Positions 52,518 to 61,087 of a DNA stretch of 64,000 nucleotides are shown here, piece after piece (the first letter of the stretch is position 1; the number at the start of each line of letters is the position of its first letter). Where the stretch lies: the NCBI RefSeq assembly GCF_037120725.1, contig NZ_JBBAXC010000008.1, forward strand, positions 1-64,000, written 5' to 3'. Under the pieces are notes generated by a model. It saw only the letters and a program-made list of their open reading frames with translations, was not told the origin of the DNA and made no database searches. The DNA comes from Bacillus spongiae (lineage in GTDB: Bacteria; Bacillota; Bacilli; Bacillales; Bacillaceae_K). The position numbers and the translations under genes were made by a program.

Positions 52518-53194
52518 GGTGCCTGTACTGTGATCAGAAAGATACTGTGCCTGTCACTTGGACGAGCCTATTGCGTCCCGTCGAGCGGAAAGTATTATGT
52601 GATGAATGTGCCGATCAGTTTACGCTTCTCACTGGTCCGCGGTGTGAAGGTTGTAGCCGTATGCTCGAAGGCCTTCCTCAAAAGACATGTGCAGATTGTC
52701 AAGCGTGGAATCAGTGTGTGAATGGGGAAAACTCCCTTAGTTGGAATTTTTCTATTTTTGCGTATAATGAGTGGATGAAGCAGTATTTTGCTCGCTATAA
52801 ATATAGAGGAGATTATGAGCTCTCATTGTATTTTCGACCCTTTATAAAAAAAATCCTGATAACGATGGAGTATGATATACTCACACCTATTCCAACTAGT
52901 CAACAGCGGTTGTATGAAAGAGGTTTTAATCAGGTGGAAGGATTAGTAGACGGACTGAATTATACTGATTTGTTATTTAAATGGCCAGATGAGAAACAAT
53001 CAAAAAAATCAAAACAAGAGCGAATGAAGAAGAAAAATCCATTTGAATTTAAGAATACGTTTGTTGTAGCAGATAAAAACATCGTCCTGGTTGACGACCT
53101 TTATACAACAGGAACAACGGTAAGGCAGGCAGCATCCATTTTAAGGGCTGCAGGGGCAGGTGACATTGCTTCTTTGACCTTAATTCGAGGTTAA
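52514..53194 (+). CDS. comFC: Competence protein ComFC, phosphoribosyltransferase-like
   Basis: A 226-residue cytoplasmic protein needed for DNA uptake, partner of ComFA. It starts with GTG (translated MRCLYCDQ) overlapping the comFA stop. The N-terminal zinc module has CLYCDQ, LCDECADQF, CEGCSRML and CADCQAW. The phosphoribosyltransferase-type core has RYKYRGDYELSLYF, DILTPIPTSQQRLYERGFNQ and the PRPP loop NIVLVDDLYTTGTTVRQAAS. comFB, which lies between comFA and comFC in B. subtilis, is absent. Confidence 0.95.
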   Translation: MRCLYCDQKDTVPVTWTSLLRPVERKVLCDECADQFTLLTGPRCEGCSRMLEGLPQKTCADCQAWNQCVNGENSLSWNFSIFAYNEWMKQYFARYKYRGDYELSLYFRPFIKKILITMEYDILTPIPTSQQRLYERGFNQVEGLVDGLNYTDLLFKWPDEKQSKKSKQERMKKKNPFEFKNTFVVADKNIVLVDDLYTTGTTVRQAASILRAAGAGDIASLTLIRG

Positions 53195-53270
53195 TATTTT
53201 TCGTTTCTCCTCTTTAGGAGAGGGGAGGTTCTGTCGATAAAAAAAGTACTTCAGGTTAACAGGAGGAGCG

Positions 53271-53690
53271 ATGATGACAGAACTATTAAATTGTCCAAAC
53301 TGTGGATCGATTTACGTGAAAAATAAGTTTCGTGAAGTGTGTGAGGCATGCTTTAAGAAAGAGGAGAAAACGTTTGAGGAAGTGTATCGATTTTTACGCC
53401 AACGTGAAAATCGAGCAGCAACACCTCAAGCGATTGCAGAGAGAATTGGTGTTGAGGTTGCACTTCTCTACAAATGGGTACGGAAGGGAAGGCTAAATGT
53501 CAGGCAGTTTACTAATTTAGGCTTCCCGTGTGAGCGTTGTGGAGATCTCATACAAGCTGGAAAGGTTTGTGCCTCATGTGTGACAGACATAAAAAAAGAT
53601 CTTCAGTCCGTTAGTGAAGATCAAGAACGAAAGAAGGCTCGACAACAAAGTAAAACAGCTACGTATCGTACTTTTTTTCAAGAGGAGTAA
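53271..53690 (+). CDS. yvyF: Flagellar operon protein YvyF
   Basis: A 139-residue protein of the flagellar-operon family placed between comF and flgM in Bacillus. The N-terminal zinc ribbon is LLNCPNCGSIYVKNKFREVC, EACF. A helix-turn-helix-like middle follows (PQAIAERIGVEVALLYKWVR). A second cysteine module is PCERCGDLIQAGKVCASC. It is proposed to regulate flagellar genes, but its role is not firmly known. Ribosome site AGGAGGAGCG. A SigmaD promoter for flgM overlaps its last codons. Confidence 0.9.
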   Translation: MMTELLNCPNCGSIYVKNKFREVCEACFKKEEKTFEEVYRFLRQRENRAATPQAIAERIGVEVALLYKWVRKGRLNVRQFTNLGFPCERCGDLIQAGKVCASCVTDIKKDLQSVSEDQERKKARQQSKTATYRTFFQEE

Positions 53691-53714
53691 ACTTTCATTT
53701 GAATTAGTCGATAT
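53688..53714 (+). promoter_or_regulatory. SigmaD promoter of flgM
   Basis: TAAA, exactly 15 bases, GTCGATAT; the consensus is TAAA-N15-GCCGATAT, so only one base differs. It lies 35 bases before the flgM start. Confidence 0.82.
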
Positions 53715-53748
53715 AACGAGTAGTCGATCGATCGGAAAAAAGGGAGGA

Positions 53749-54015
53749 ATGAACGTGAAAATAAACCCTAATCGGATTCATGGTGTGAATCCGTATCAAA
53801 ATCAGCTGAATAAAGTGGGTAAAGCTGACTTGAAACAGCATCGAGAAGATAAAGTGGAAATTTCATCAACAGCACTCGAAATGAACGCTGCGACAAAATC
53901 TTCAAAAGACCGTGATATGAAAATAATGCAACTGAAAAATCAAGTGGAAAGTGGTCAATATAAGCTAGATGCGCGAAGCATTGCGGAGAGTATAATCAAG
54001 TATCAGAAAAAATGA
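53749..54015 (+). CDS. flgM: Anti-SigmaD factor FlgM
   Basis: An 88-residue protein that binds and inhibits SigmaD until hook completion. The frame is open from 53614, but ATG 53749 behind AGGGAGGA gives the standard length (MNVKINPNRIHGVNPYQNQL). The C-terminal SigmaD-binding region is DKVEISSTALEMNA and LKNQVESGQYKLDARSIAES, IIKYQKK, the family signature. It heads the flgM-flgN-flgK-flgL transcript and is itself under a SigmaD promoter, giving feedback. Confidence 0.95.
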   Translation: MNVKINPNRIHGVNPYQNQLNKVGKADLKQHREDKVEISSTALEMNAATKSSKDRDMKIMQLKNQVESGQYKLDARSIAESIIKYQKK

Positions 54016-54033
54016 TAAGCATGGAAGGAAGGA

Positions 54034-54534
54034 ATGAGCATGTCGTTTCAGTCGCTCTTAACATCACTGAATCATTTAACGAAGCTGCATCGTAGCTTGT
54101 TTGAGCTGTCCGTCCGAAAAACCGACGTGGTAAAGGAAGGTAACATCGATCAGCTCAATGAGTTGTTGAAGAATGAACAAAAATATTTGGCCGCCGTTCA
54201 AACAGTGGATAAACAGCGACAACAGGCGGTAGTCTCTTTTCTTGAAGAAAAGGGGGGAACGTTGCTCAATACACCTACCATCAAGGAATGTGTTGAATAT
54301 GGAAATGAAATAGAAAAGGAACAGCTACTTGCAGAACATGAGCAGCTTGTATACCAAATGGAACAATTAAAAGAACGAAATGATTTAAATCAACAGCTTA
54401 TTTATCAATCATTACAATTTGTGAATCTCAATATATCGATGCTTCAACCTCAAACAGAAACGGTAACGTATTCGCGTCCTAATCAGCCGAAGCAAAAACA
54501 TGTCAACCGTTCACTGTTTGATTCACAAGCATAA
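54034..54534 (+). CDS. flgN: Flagellar export chaperone FlgN
   Basis: A 166-residue helical, cytoplasmic protein that escorts the hook-filament junction proteins FlgK and FlgL to the export gate. Almost the whole chain is coiled-coil-like (LTKLHRSLFELSVRKTDVVK, EGNIDQLNELLKNEQKYLAA). The C-terminus is low complexity and polar (TVTYSRPNQPKQKHVNRSLF). Ribosome site GGAAGGAAGG. It directly precedes flgK and its clients. Confidence 0.92.
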   Translation: MSMSFQSLLTSLNHLTKLHRSLFELSVRKTDVVKEGNIDQLNELLKNEQKYLAAVQTVDKQRQQAVVSFLEEKGGTLLNTPTIKECVEYGNEIEKEQLLAEHEQLVYQMEQLKERNDLNQQLIYQSLQFVNLNISMLQPQTETVTYSRPNQPKQKHVNRSLFDSQA

Positions 54535-54554
54535 TGTAGACGGAGGAATTCTCT

Positions 54555-56105
54555 ATGGTATCAACTTTTCATGGATTAGAAACAGCCAAGCGCGGGATGT
54601 TCACTCAACAAAGTGCTTTGTACACAACGGGACATAATATTTCAAATGCCAATACACCAGGATACACACGTCAGCGTGTAAACTTTGAGCAAACAACCCC
54701 TTTTCCTACCCCAAGTATGAACCGACCTCAAATACCAGGGCAAATAGGTACAGGGGTGGAAGCAGGTTCGGTAGAACGAGTACGTGAGCAATTTTTAGAT
54801 GTACAATATCGTGGCGAAAGCAATAAGCTAGGGTATTGGGAAACGAAAATGGCTGCATTAGAGAAAATGGAAGAAGTGATGAATGAACCATCTGAATCAG
54901 GATTATCTAAAACAATGGATTTGTTTTGGCAATCATTACAGGATCTAGCGGTAGACCCGACGAATGATGGGGCTCGCTCTGTTGTTCGTGAACGAGGAGT
55001 TTACGTGGCGGAAACGTTTAATTATTTGTCTTCTTCTTTAGTAGGAGTTCAAGAAGACCTTAACAATGAAATAGCAGTAACGGAAAAGGCAGTAAACTCA
55101 CTCCTTGATCAGCTTAATCAACTAAATAATCAAATTGCTGATGTGGAGCCTCATGGCTTTATGCCGAATGACTTATACGATGAGCGCGATCGGTTGCTCG
55201 ATGATTTATCACAGCTCGTGGACATTAATGTTAGCTACGAACCGAGTAGTGGTGCACCGAACCCGTTAGCAGAAGGACGTGCAATGGTTTATTTAGCATC
55301 AGGAGAGCAAAGTTTACGATCAGCCTTGCTAGTAGGGAAGGACGGTGTCAATTCGATTACCGTGAACTATGATGCAGCGACATCTGCTGTAAATGAAGTG
55401 GTCGTAGGAAATCAAGTGATGGCGATCACCGATTTTGAGTCGACTGGAAAGCTGAAGGGATTGATTGAATCCTATGGCTATATAGATCAAAATGGTGACG
55501 TACAAGGGACCTATTCAACCATGCTTTCAGAGCTCGATACAATGGCTTACATTTTTGCTGAAGCATTTAACGCGCAACATCAAGCAGGTATTTCTCCTGC
55601 TCAATTAGCGGATCCGACCGTTTCTTCTTATGATTTCTTTACAGATGAGAATAACACAGTCTTAGATTCCACAAACATTGAAGGGTTTGCAAGACGAATG
55701 GAAGTATCGGCAGGCATTCTTGAGAATACAGACAATATTGCCAGTGCAAGTACGGCAAACCCTACGTTAGGAAATGCTGAAAACATTAATGAATTAGCCA
55801 ATGTTATTAACAAGTTGGAGCTGAATTATGGACCGAACGCAACGACGTTCAAGTCTCACTATGAATCAATTATTGGCGATATGGCGGTCGAGTCACAAGA
55901 GGCTGTTCGACTCGCTAGTAACTCAGAAGTACTTCGAAGTGCAGTCGATACGAGAAGGCTCTCAGTCAGCTCTGTTTCTTTAGACGAAGAAATGACAAAT
56001 ATGATTAAATTTCAGCACGCTTATAATGCAAGTGCGAGAATGATCTCATTAACAGATGAACTGCTCGATCGAATAATTAACGGTATGGGTACCGGTGGGA
56101 GATAG
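54555..56105 (+). CDS. flgK: Flagellar hook-associated protein 1
   Basis: A 516-residue junction protein between hook and filament. The N-terminus STFHGLETAKRGMFTQQSAL, YTTGHNISNANTPGYTRQRV is the FlgK/rod-protein signature. The C-terminal heptad region is SVSLDEEMTNMIKFQHAYNA, SARMISLTDELLDRIING. Length is near normal for Bacillus. Ribosome site CGGAGG. flgL follows after 11 bases. Confidence 0.96.
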   Translation: MVSTFHGLETAKRGMFTQQSALYTTGHNISNANTPGYTRQRVNFEQTTPFPTPSMNRPQIPGQIGTGVEAGSVERVREQFLDVQYRGESNKLGYWETKMAALEKMEEVMNEPSESGLSKTMDLFWQSLQDLAVDPTNDGARSVVRERGVYVAETFNYLSSSLVGVQEDLNNEIAVTEKAVNSLLDQLNQLNNQIADVEPHGFMPNDLYDERDRLLDDLSQLVDINVSYEPSSGAPNPLAEGRAMVYLASGEQSLRSALLVGKDGVNSITVNYDAATSAVNEVVVGNQVMAITDFESTGKLKGLIESYGYIDQNGDVQGTYSTMLSELDTMAYIFAEAFNAQHQAGISPAQLADPTVSSYDFFTDENNTVLDSTNIEGFARRMEVSAGILENTDNIASASTANPTLGNAENINELANVINKLELNYGPNATTFKSHYESIIGDMAVESQEAVRLASNSEVLRSAVDTRRLSVSSVSLDEEMTNMIKFQHAYNASARMISLTDELLDRIINGMGTGGR

Positions 56106-56116
56106 GTAGGTGATAA

Positions 56117-57028
56117 ATGATGCGTGTGACACAAAATATGTTAGCAAACAACTCTTTAACTAATTTGAGCCAAAGCTATAGTCGTCTTGGTGAACTACAA
56201 GAACAGCTATCAACAGGAAAGAAAATTACTAAGCCATCAGATGATCCGGTCGTTGCGATGAAAGGGATGTACTATCGTTCAAATTTAACGTCCATCGAGC
56301 AGTATAAGCGGAATCTTTCAGAAATGTATTTATGGCTAGAGACTTCAGAAGCAGGAATGGAACAAGCAAATGCTGGATTACAACGGATCAGAGAATTGAC
56401 GGTGAAAGGGCTGAATGGAACGTTAAGTCCTGAGGACCAGGAAGCAGTTGCGGAGGAGATTGAGCAAATTAAATTAGATTTGGTCAGTACGGCTGAAACA
56501 AAAATATCTGGGCGCTATATTTATCACGGCACAGATGTCGATCAATCGCCAATTAAGCAGACAAATCCACCAATAGTAGCGGATAATATTAATGAGGCAA
56601 ATCCATTATATAACCCTCTTCTTGATGATTATAAAGTAGAAGTATCTGAAGGGGTCTATTTAAAAGCGAATGTAAATCCTACAAAGGTCTTTAGTCAAAA
56701 GTTGTTTGACACCGTACAAGGAATTGAAGATGTGTTAAAGGGGAATTCTTCTCAATCTTTGGATACGTTATTATCAGATTTAGATGATGTGATAGGAACA
56801 TTATCTGCAGAACGCTCAGAACTTGGAGCGCGCTACAATCGCTTAGAAATGGTGGAGGATCGGTTAAATCAACAAGAAATTAACGCTTCACGTGTCCTTT
56901 CAGATAATGAAGATGTTGATATGGAAAAGGTAATTATTGATTTAACCATCCAGGAAAGTATTCACCGAGCTGCCTTAAGTGCAGGAGCACAAATCATACA
57001 ACCGACGTTGCTAGACTTTTTACGCTAG
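56117..57028 (+). CDS. flgL: Flagellar hook-associated protein 3
   Basis: A 303-residue flagellin-like junction protein that caps the hook and seeds the filament. The start has two adjacent ATG codons behind TAGGTG. The N-terminal flagellin domain is RVTQNMLANNSLTNLSQSYS, RLGELQEQLSTGKKITKPSD. The C-terminal domain is LGARYNRLEMVEDRLNQQEI, then DVDMEKVIIDLTIQESIHRA and PTLLDFLR. Confidence 0.95.
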   Translation: MMRVTQNMLANNSLTNLSQSYSRLGELQEQLSTGKKITKPSDDPVVAMKGMYYRSNLTSIEQYKRNLSEMYLWLETSEAGMEQANAGLQRIRELTVKGLNGTLSPEDQEAVAEEIEQIKLDLVSTAETKISGRYIYHGTDVDQSPIKQTNPPIVADNINEANPLYNPLLDDYKVEVSEGVYLKANVNPTKVFSQKLFDTVQGIEDVLKGNSSQSLDTLLSDLDDVIGTLSAERSELGARYNRLEMVEDRLNQQEINASRVLSDNEDVDMEKVIIDLTIQESIHRAALSAGAQIIQPTLLDFLR

Positions 57029-57076
57029 GAGCTATTCTTTTAGAATAGCTTCTTTTACTAGGGAGGAGATAAGAAA

Positions 57077-57667
57077 GTGCAATTACCCCAAATACGAATC
57101 CAATCAGAACAAGCAATTATTCAGTTAAACATTGAACCTCCTCAACAATCGATCCAACAGCCGAAGGCAAAGCTTGACATTCAGCAGCCTAAACCAGAAT
57201 TATCCATCAATACCACGCCATCTCAACTAACGATTGACCAAACGCTAGCATGGGAGGCATTAAATCAGAAAAGCTCTCTTCGTTTCGGTGAAGAAATAGC
57301 AGACAAAGGCTATGAAGCGTGGTTAAGTGGTTTGGCCCGTGCGACAGCAGAAGGGGAAGAGTTGTTGAAGATTGAAAATGGAGGGAATGCAATTTCAAGC
57401 ATTTCAAAGCGCAATAGTGAAGGGCCTGAGCTCCATTTCAATATTGGTTGGATACCTCCTTTTGGTTCTGTTAAACTGCAGTATGAACCTAGTAAAGTGG
57501 AGATTGATTGGAAGGTAAATAGACCAATAAATAAAACAGAGATTGAAGAGCCAATCATCAACTACGAACCGGGTAATACGACCATCAGCATGAAGCAATA
57601 TCAAAGTGTAACCATTGATTTTGAGCACTTGAAGTATGTGGGAATTCAATATGAGCAAGAAATTTAG
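57077..57667 (+). CDS. yviE: YviE-like DUF6470 protein
   Basis: A 196-residue protein with a GTG start behind GGGAGGAG. The N-terminal half is rich in repeated I-Q-Q-P/P-K-A-L motifs (QLNIEPPQQSIQQPKAKLDI, QQPKPELSI). The middle is helical (TLAWEALNQKSSLRFGEEIA, DKGYEAWLSGLARATAEGEE). The end is beta-rich. It always sits between flgL and fliW in Bacillus; its role is unknown. Confidence 0.88.
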   Translation: MQLPQIRIQSEQAIIQLNIEPPQQSIQQPKAKLDIQQPKPELSINTTPSQLTIDQTLAWEALNQKSSLRFGEEIADKGYEAWLSGLARATAEGEELLKIENGGNAISSISKRNSEGPELHFNIGWIPPFGSVKLQYEPSKVEIDWKVNRPINKTEIEEPIINYEPGNTTISMKQYQSVTIDFEHLKYVGIQYEQEI

Positions 57668-57685
57668 TCGAAAGGAATGGATTGT

Positions 57686-58129
57686 ATGGAGATTCAAACA
57701 CAGTATCATGGTGTGCAAGTAATTAGCAACGAAGAAATTATTGATTTCCCTAATGGGCTACCGGGATTTGTAGATGAAACGGCTTTTGTTATGTTACCGT
57801 TACCTGAAAATGAGGTGTTTCAAATTCTCCAATCGTGTCAAACACCCTCTCTAGCCTTTGTCGTGACCAACCCATTTCACTATTTTACAGACTATGATTT
57901 TGCGTTAGAGGAGAACACGCTTCATTCATTGCACATTAAAACGGAAAAAGATGTTCTCGTTTATACGATTCTGACGGTTGAAACCCCGTTTGAGCGAACC
58001 ACCGCTAATTTGCAAGGTCCAATCATTGTTAACGTGAGAACGAGAAAAGGGAAGCAAGTCATCTTAAGCGATGATAAATACAAAACGAAGCACGCTCTAT
58101 TTCAAGAGCAGGCAAATGTAAAGGAGTGA
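57686..58129 (+). CDS. fliW: Flagellar assembly factor FliW
   Basis: A 147-residue protein that binds CsrA and cytoplasmic flagellin in a partner switch controlling hag translation. ATG 57677 abuts AAAGGA, so ATG 57686 is the better start. Motifs: [55 protein letters not shown] and [20 protein letters not shown]. csrA follows four bases after the stop, the usual arrangement. Confidence 0.95.
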   Translation: MEIQTQYHGVQVISNEEIIDFPNGLPGFVDETAFVMLPLPENEVFQILQSCQTPSLAFVVTNPFHYFTDYDFALEENTLHSLHIKTEKDVLVYTILTVETPFERTTANLQGPIIVNVRTRKGKQVILSDDKYKTKHALFQEQANVKE

Positions 58130-58133
58130 GGAG

Positions 58134-58361
58134 ATGCTCATTCTAAATCGTAAGCCAGGAGAGGCCATCCAAATCGGGGAGAATATTGAATTGGTTGTCG
58201 TTTCCTTAGCTGGGGAGCAAGTAAAGCTTGGCATTAATGCTCCTCGTCACATTGACATTCATCGAAAAGAAATCTATTTGTCTATACAGGAAGAAAATAA
58301 TGCGGCGACGAAGCATGTAGAAGATCTTTCGAAGCTCCTTCCTACGAACGTGAAAAAATAA
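58134..58361 (+). CDS. csrA: Translational regulator CsrA
   Basis: A 75-residue RNA-binding dimer that represses hag translation by covering its ribosome site. [55 protein letters not shown] is the full CsrA fold with the binding strand at the start and Arg at the R-K-E-I segment. Ribosome site GGAGTGAGGAG overlaps the end of fliW. A fitting target hairpin lies in the hag leader just downstream. Confidence 0.96.
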   Translation: MLILNRKPGEAIQIGENIELVVVSLAGEQVKLGINAPRHIDIHRKEIYLSIQEENNAATKHVEDLSKLLPTNVKK

Positions 58362-58381
58362 AAAAGATTATGTAAATCTAT

Positions 58382-58407
58382 TAAAGAAGGATAGGCTCTG
58401 TCGATAT
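58382..58407 (+). promoter_or_regulatory. SigmaD promoter of hag
   Basis: TAAA, 14 bases, GTCGATAT; one base from GCCGATAT and one base short in the spacer. It lies about 100 bases before the flagellin start. Confidence 0.75.
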
Positions 58408-58461
58408 TAATAGTGTAAGGGAGAGAGGGGCGGCCGACCTTTCTTTCCACACTATTCATAA

Positions 58462-58481
58462 AGCTCACAAGGACGTGAGCT
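58462..58481 (+). promoter_or_regulatory. CsrA-binding hairpin in the hag leader
   Basis: AGCTCAC-AAGGAC-GTGAGCT: a perfect 7-bp stem presenting GGA in the loop, the classic CsrA site. A second GGA lies in the ribosome site AGGAGGA at 58491-58497, so one CsrA dimer could bridge both. Confidence 0.8.
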
Positions 58482-58505
58482 CTACATTCAAGGAGGAAAA
58501 GAAAC

Positions 58506-59765
58506 ATGAGAATTAATCATAATATCGCAGCGCTTAACACGTATCGTCAATTAAACACTGCCTCAACAAATCAAGCAAAATCTATGGAGAAGTTATCTTC
58601 AGGCCTTCGTATTAACCGTGCAGGAGATGACGCAGCGGGTCTTGCTATCTCTGAAAAAATGCGTGGACAAATCCGTGGATTAGACCAAGCCGCTCGTAAC
58701 TCACAAGATGGTATCTCTATGATCCAAACAGCTGAAGGAGCTCTGCAAGAGACACACTCAATCCTTCAACGTATGCGTGAGCTAGCGGTTCAATCTTCCA
58801 ATGACACGAATACAGCCCAAGATCGTGAAAATATCCAAGATGAAATCACACAATTAACAAGTGAAATTGACCGTATTCGTGATACGACTCAATTCAACAC
58901 GAAAAACCTAATTGATGGTTCAATGGGTGGAGCTGTTAATGGTGCTGTAGCAAATATAAACACAAGTGAAGTAGTTCAAGCTGGTGCAGCACCTGCTACT
59001 GGAACAACTTTACTGACAGCTTTACAAGACAAAGATGGCAATAACCTTGGCATTACAGCTGGTGATACAATTACAGTGGCATACACTCAAGATGGAACAT
59101 ATACAGAGCAAACGATTACTGTCTCAGCAACTACTGATATCGATGCATTAGATACTGATGGAGCAGCTACACCGAATCCAAATGGAGCTTTCACCATTTC
59201 TGTTGATGGTAATGGTCAAATGGTAGCTACTGCTGATAATACGGGTTATGCTGGAGCTGTTAATGGAATCACAATTACGGTGAAAGATAGTACTGGAGCT
59301 GTGCGTACGTCTGCTACAGACACTCTTTCTTCTTTCGGTGAAACAACAGCTGCTCAAGACAACCGTACAGATGGAAGTGCAACGCTTCATATCGGTGCGA
59401 ACACAGGGCAAAATATGAACCTTTCTGTTGAAGATATGGGTGCATCTGCTCTTGGTGTAAAGGGTATTAAAGTAGAAACTCAATCTCAAGCAGATGTTGC
59501 GATCAAAACAATTGATAACGCAATTCAAAAAGTATCAGCTGAACGTTCTAAGCTTGGTTCTGTCCAAAACCGTCTAGAGCATACAATCAACAACCTTGGA
59601 ACAGCTAGCGAAAACTTAACTGCTGCTGAATCTCGTGTCCGTGACGTTGATATGGCAAAAGAAATGATGACGCAAACGAAAGAATCCATTCTTGCTCAAG
59701 CTGCTCAAGCAATGCTTGCTCAAGCAAATCAAATGCCACAAGGTGTTCTTCAATTATTACGTTAA
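58506..59765 (+). CDS. hag: Flagellin
   Basis: A 419-residue filament protein. Conserved ends are MRINHNIAALNTYRQLNTAS, MEKLSSGLRINRAGDDAAGL (D0/D1) and NRLEHTINNLGTASENLTAA, ESRVRDVDMAKEMMTQTKES, NQMPQGVLQLLR. Residues about 140-320 are a T/A/G-rich surface-exposed insert, so it is over 100 residues longer than the 304-residue B. subtilis Hag. Exported by the flagellar type III system; no signal peptide. Controlled by SigmaD and by CsrA/FliW. Codon use is biased as for a highly expressed gene. Confidence 0.97.
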   Translation: MRINHNIAALNTYRQLNTASTNQAKSMEKLSSGLRINRAGDDAAGLAISEKMRGQIRGLDQAARNSQDGISMIQTAEGALQETHSILQRMRELAVQSSNDTNTAQDRENIQDEITQLTSEIDRIRDTTQFNTKNLIDGSMGGAVNGAVANINTSEVVQAGAAPATGTTLLTALQDKDGNNLGITAGDTITVAYTQDGTYTEQTITVSATTDIDALDTDGAATPNPNGAFTISVDGNGQMVATADNTGYAGAVNGITITVKDSTGAVRTSATDTLSSFGETTAAQDNRTDGSATLHIGANTGQNMNLSVEDMGASALGVKGIKVETQSQADVAIKTIDNAIQKVSAERSKLGSVQNRLEHTINNLGTASENLTAAESRVRDVDMAKEMMTQTKESILAQAAQAMLAQANQMPQGVLQLLR

Positions 59766-59770
59766 TCATT

Positions 59771-59815
59771 AAAAAAAAAGAGACTCTCGTTTTACGAGGG
59801 TTTCTTTTTTTTTTG
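59771..59815 (+). terminator. Terminator of hag
   Basis: A-rich left side, AAGAGACTCTCGT / ACGAGGGTTTCTT with mismatches, then eight or more T. Confidence 0.82.
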
Positions 59816-60648
59816 CTTTCGACGCGAGATATCTAATGTACTATTTTTACGTATCGTTTTCGGATTGGTTTTTCAAGTGTTACTTAACTCTTTAAACGTA
59901 ACACTAAGGCGGTCTCAAGCTAAATAAGTGCTTAAATTTAATTTGACATGAAACCCATTCCATACTCTAAGATAAATAAGAACATCGATTGGCGTGACAC
60001 GACCCTGTGGTGGCGTTACGGTCGGTGTTCGCAGTTAAAACGTAAAGACCACATGATGTGATCTATTAAAGAGGAATTTCGGTCTATTAAATATTAATCT
60101 AAGCTCCTCCGATGATCAAGGCTATGTAACAAAGTCACTACCTGTTTGCCTATGGCTCGTATAGGTTGGGTGTATTTTAGTGATCGGCTACTACCTTAAA
60201 AATCGGATGATTATCAATCCCTTCGATAGAGAGCTCCTTTCAAGACATCAAATCCATTCTCCTCCAATAAAACACCAATTATCACACCATGGTAGATTAT
60301 AATCTTTCTTCAGTTGAAAAATGATGCTGTTCGACTTTCTTCAATTCCACTTTGTGCGTTTCCTATACATAATTCATTTTTTTAACCCCACCTCTTCCTC
60401 ATTTAACCATCTTCAACTTTTTGATTTTCAGCAAGATTTGTGCGCCGTTTGAACGATAATCGACAAGTGTTCCAAGATATGTTGTGTATCAAGAAGAGTT
60501 CTGTCTCAATAGCAAAAATATGCCCTTGTGACATGGCTTGCCTGATGGCAGTGACATCTTTTGATGGTTCGACTGATTCTCTGATAAAGCGTACCGTCTG
60601 GGGAGAATGAGGACTTTATTGTTCTTTAGTGAATCCATTGTCTAGTAT
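59816..60648. other. Eroded gap between hag and flaG
   Basis: No intact gene in 830 bases. Segments such as 59990-60130 are less AT-rich than neighbouring gaps, which fits decayed coding sequence. One open stretch on the minus strand is listed separately. Confidence 0.5.
60403..60612 (-). pseudogene. Unidentified coding remnant
   Basis: A 69-codon minus-strand stretch is open from a stop just above 60612 to a TAA at 60403-60405, reading TVRFIRESVEPSKDVTAIRQ, AMSQGHIFAIETELFLIHNI, SWNTCRLSFKRR. It has no suitable start or ribosome site. The amino-acid make-up looks protein-like, so it may be the end of a lost gene. I do not recognise it. Confidence 0.25.
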
Positions 60649-60675
60649 TAAACGATTCGACCTGTTGGCCGATAA
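60649..60675 (+). promoter_or_regulatory. SigmaD promoter of flaG-fliD
   Basis: TAAA, exactly 15 bases, GCCGATAA; one base from the consensus GCCGATAT. It lies 38 bases before the flaG start. Confidence 0.82.
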
Positions 60676-60712
60676 TAGAAATAGAGACACTCGGGTGATC
60701 GGAGGAAAGAAA

Positions 60713-61075
60713 ATGGTGAATAAGGTTGATTTGAACACTGTACCAGCACTTAAACAAGATTCGATGGAGGCTAGTTTATCAAACAGACCAATCGAATTAT
60801 CTAGTACACTCTTGAAAATAGAACAGGACGCAGTACAACAAGAGATTCCTCCTAAAGAACAAGTTGAAAAAGTTATTCATAGCGTGAACGAGTTTTTAAA
60901 GGCCTCACCTACATCACTGAAATTCGAATTTCATGAAAAGCTTCAGGAATACTTTGTTTCGGTAATTGATAATGAGACAAAGGAAGTAGTGCGTGAAATA
61001 CCCCCAAAAAAACTATTAGACATGTATGCAGCTATGACGGAGTTTGTCGGAATATTAGTCGATAAGAAGATATAA
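60713..61075 (+). CDS. flaG: Flagellar protein FlaG (YvyC)
   Basis: A 120-residue protein. The frame is open from 60629, but ATG 60713 behind GGAGGAAAG is the fitting start, after the SigmaD promoter. The disordered N-terminal half is followed by the FlaG domain SLKFEFHEKLQEYFVSVIDN, ETKEVVREIPPKKLLDMYAA, MTEFVG. It is linked to filament length control, and lies twelve bases before fliD as usual. Confidence 0.92.
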   Translation: MVNKVDLNTVPALKQDSMEASLSNRPIELSSTLLKIEQDAVQQEIPPKEQVEKVIHSVNEFLKASPTSLKFEFHEKLQEYFVSVIDNETKEVVREIPPKKLLDMYAAMTEFVGILVDKKI

Positions 61076-61087
61076 GGACGTGACGTA

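Noticed and set aside
53215..53240. Possible SigmaD promoter before yvyF (GTCGATAA at 53233)
   Set aside because: No TAAA at 14-16 bases upstream; the comF transcript can serve yvyF.
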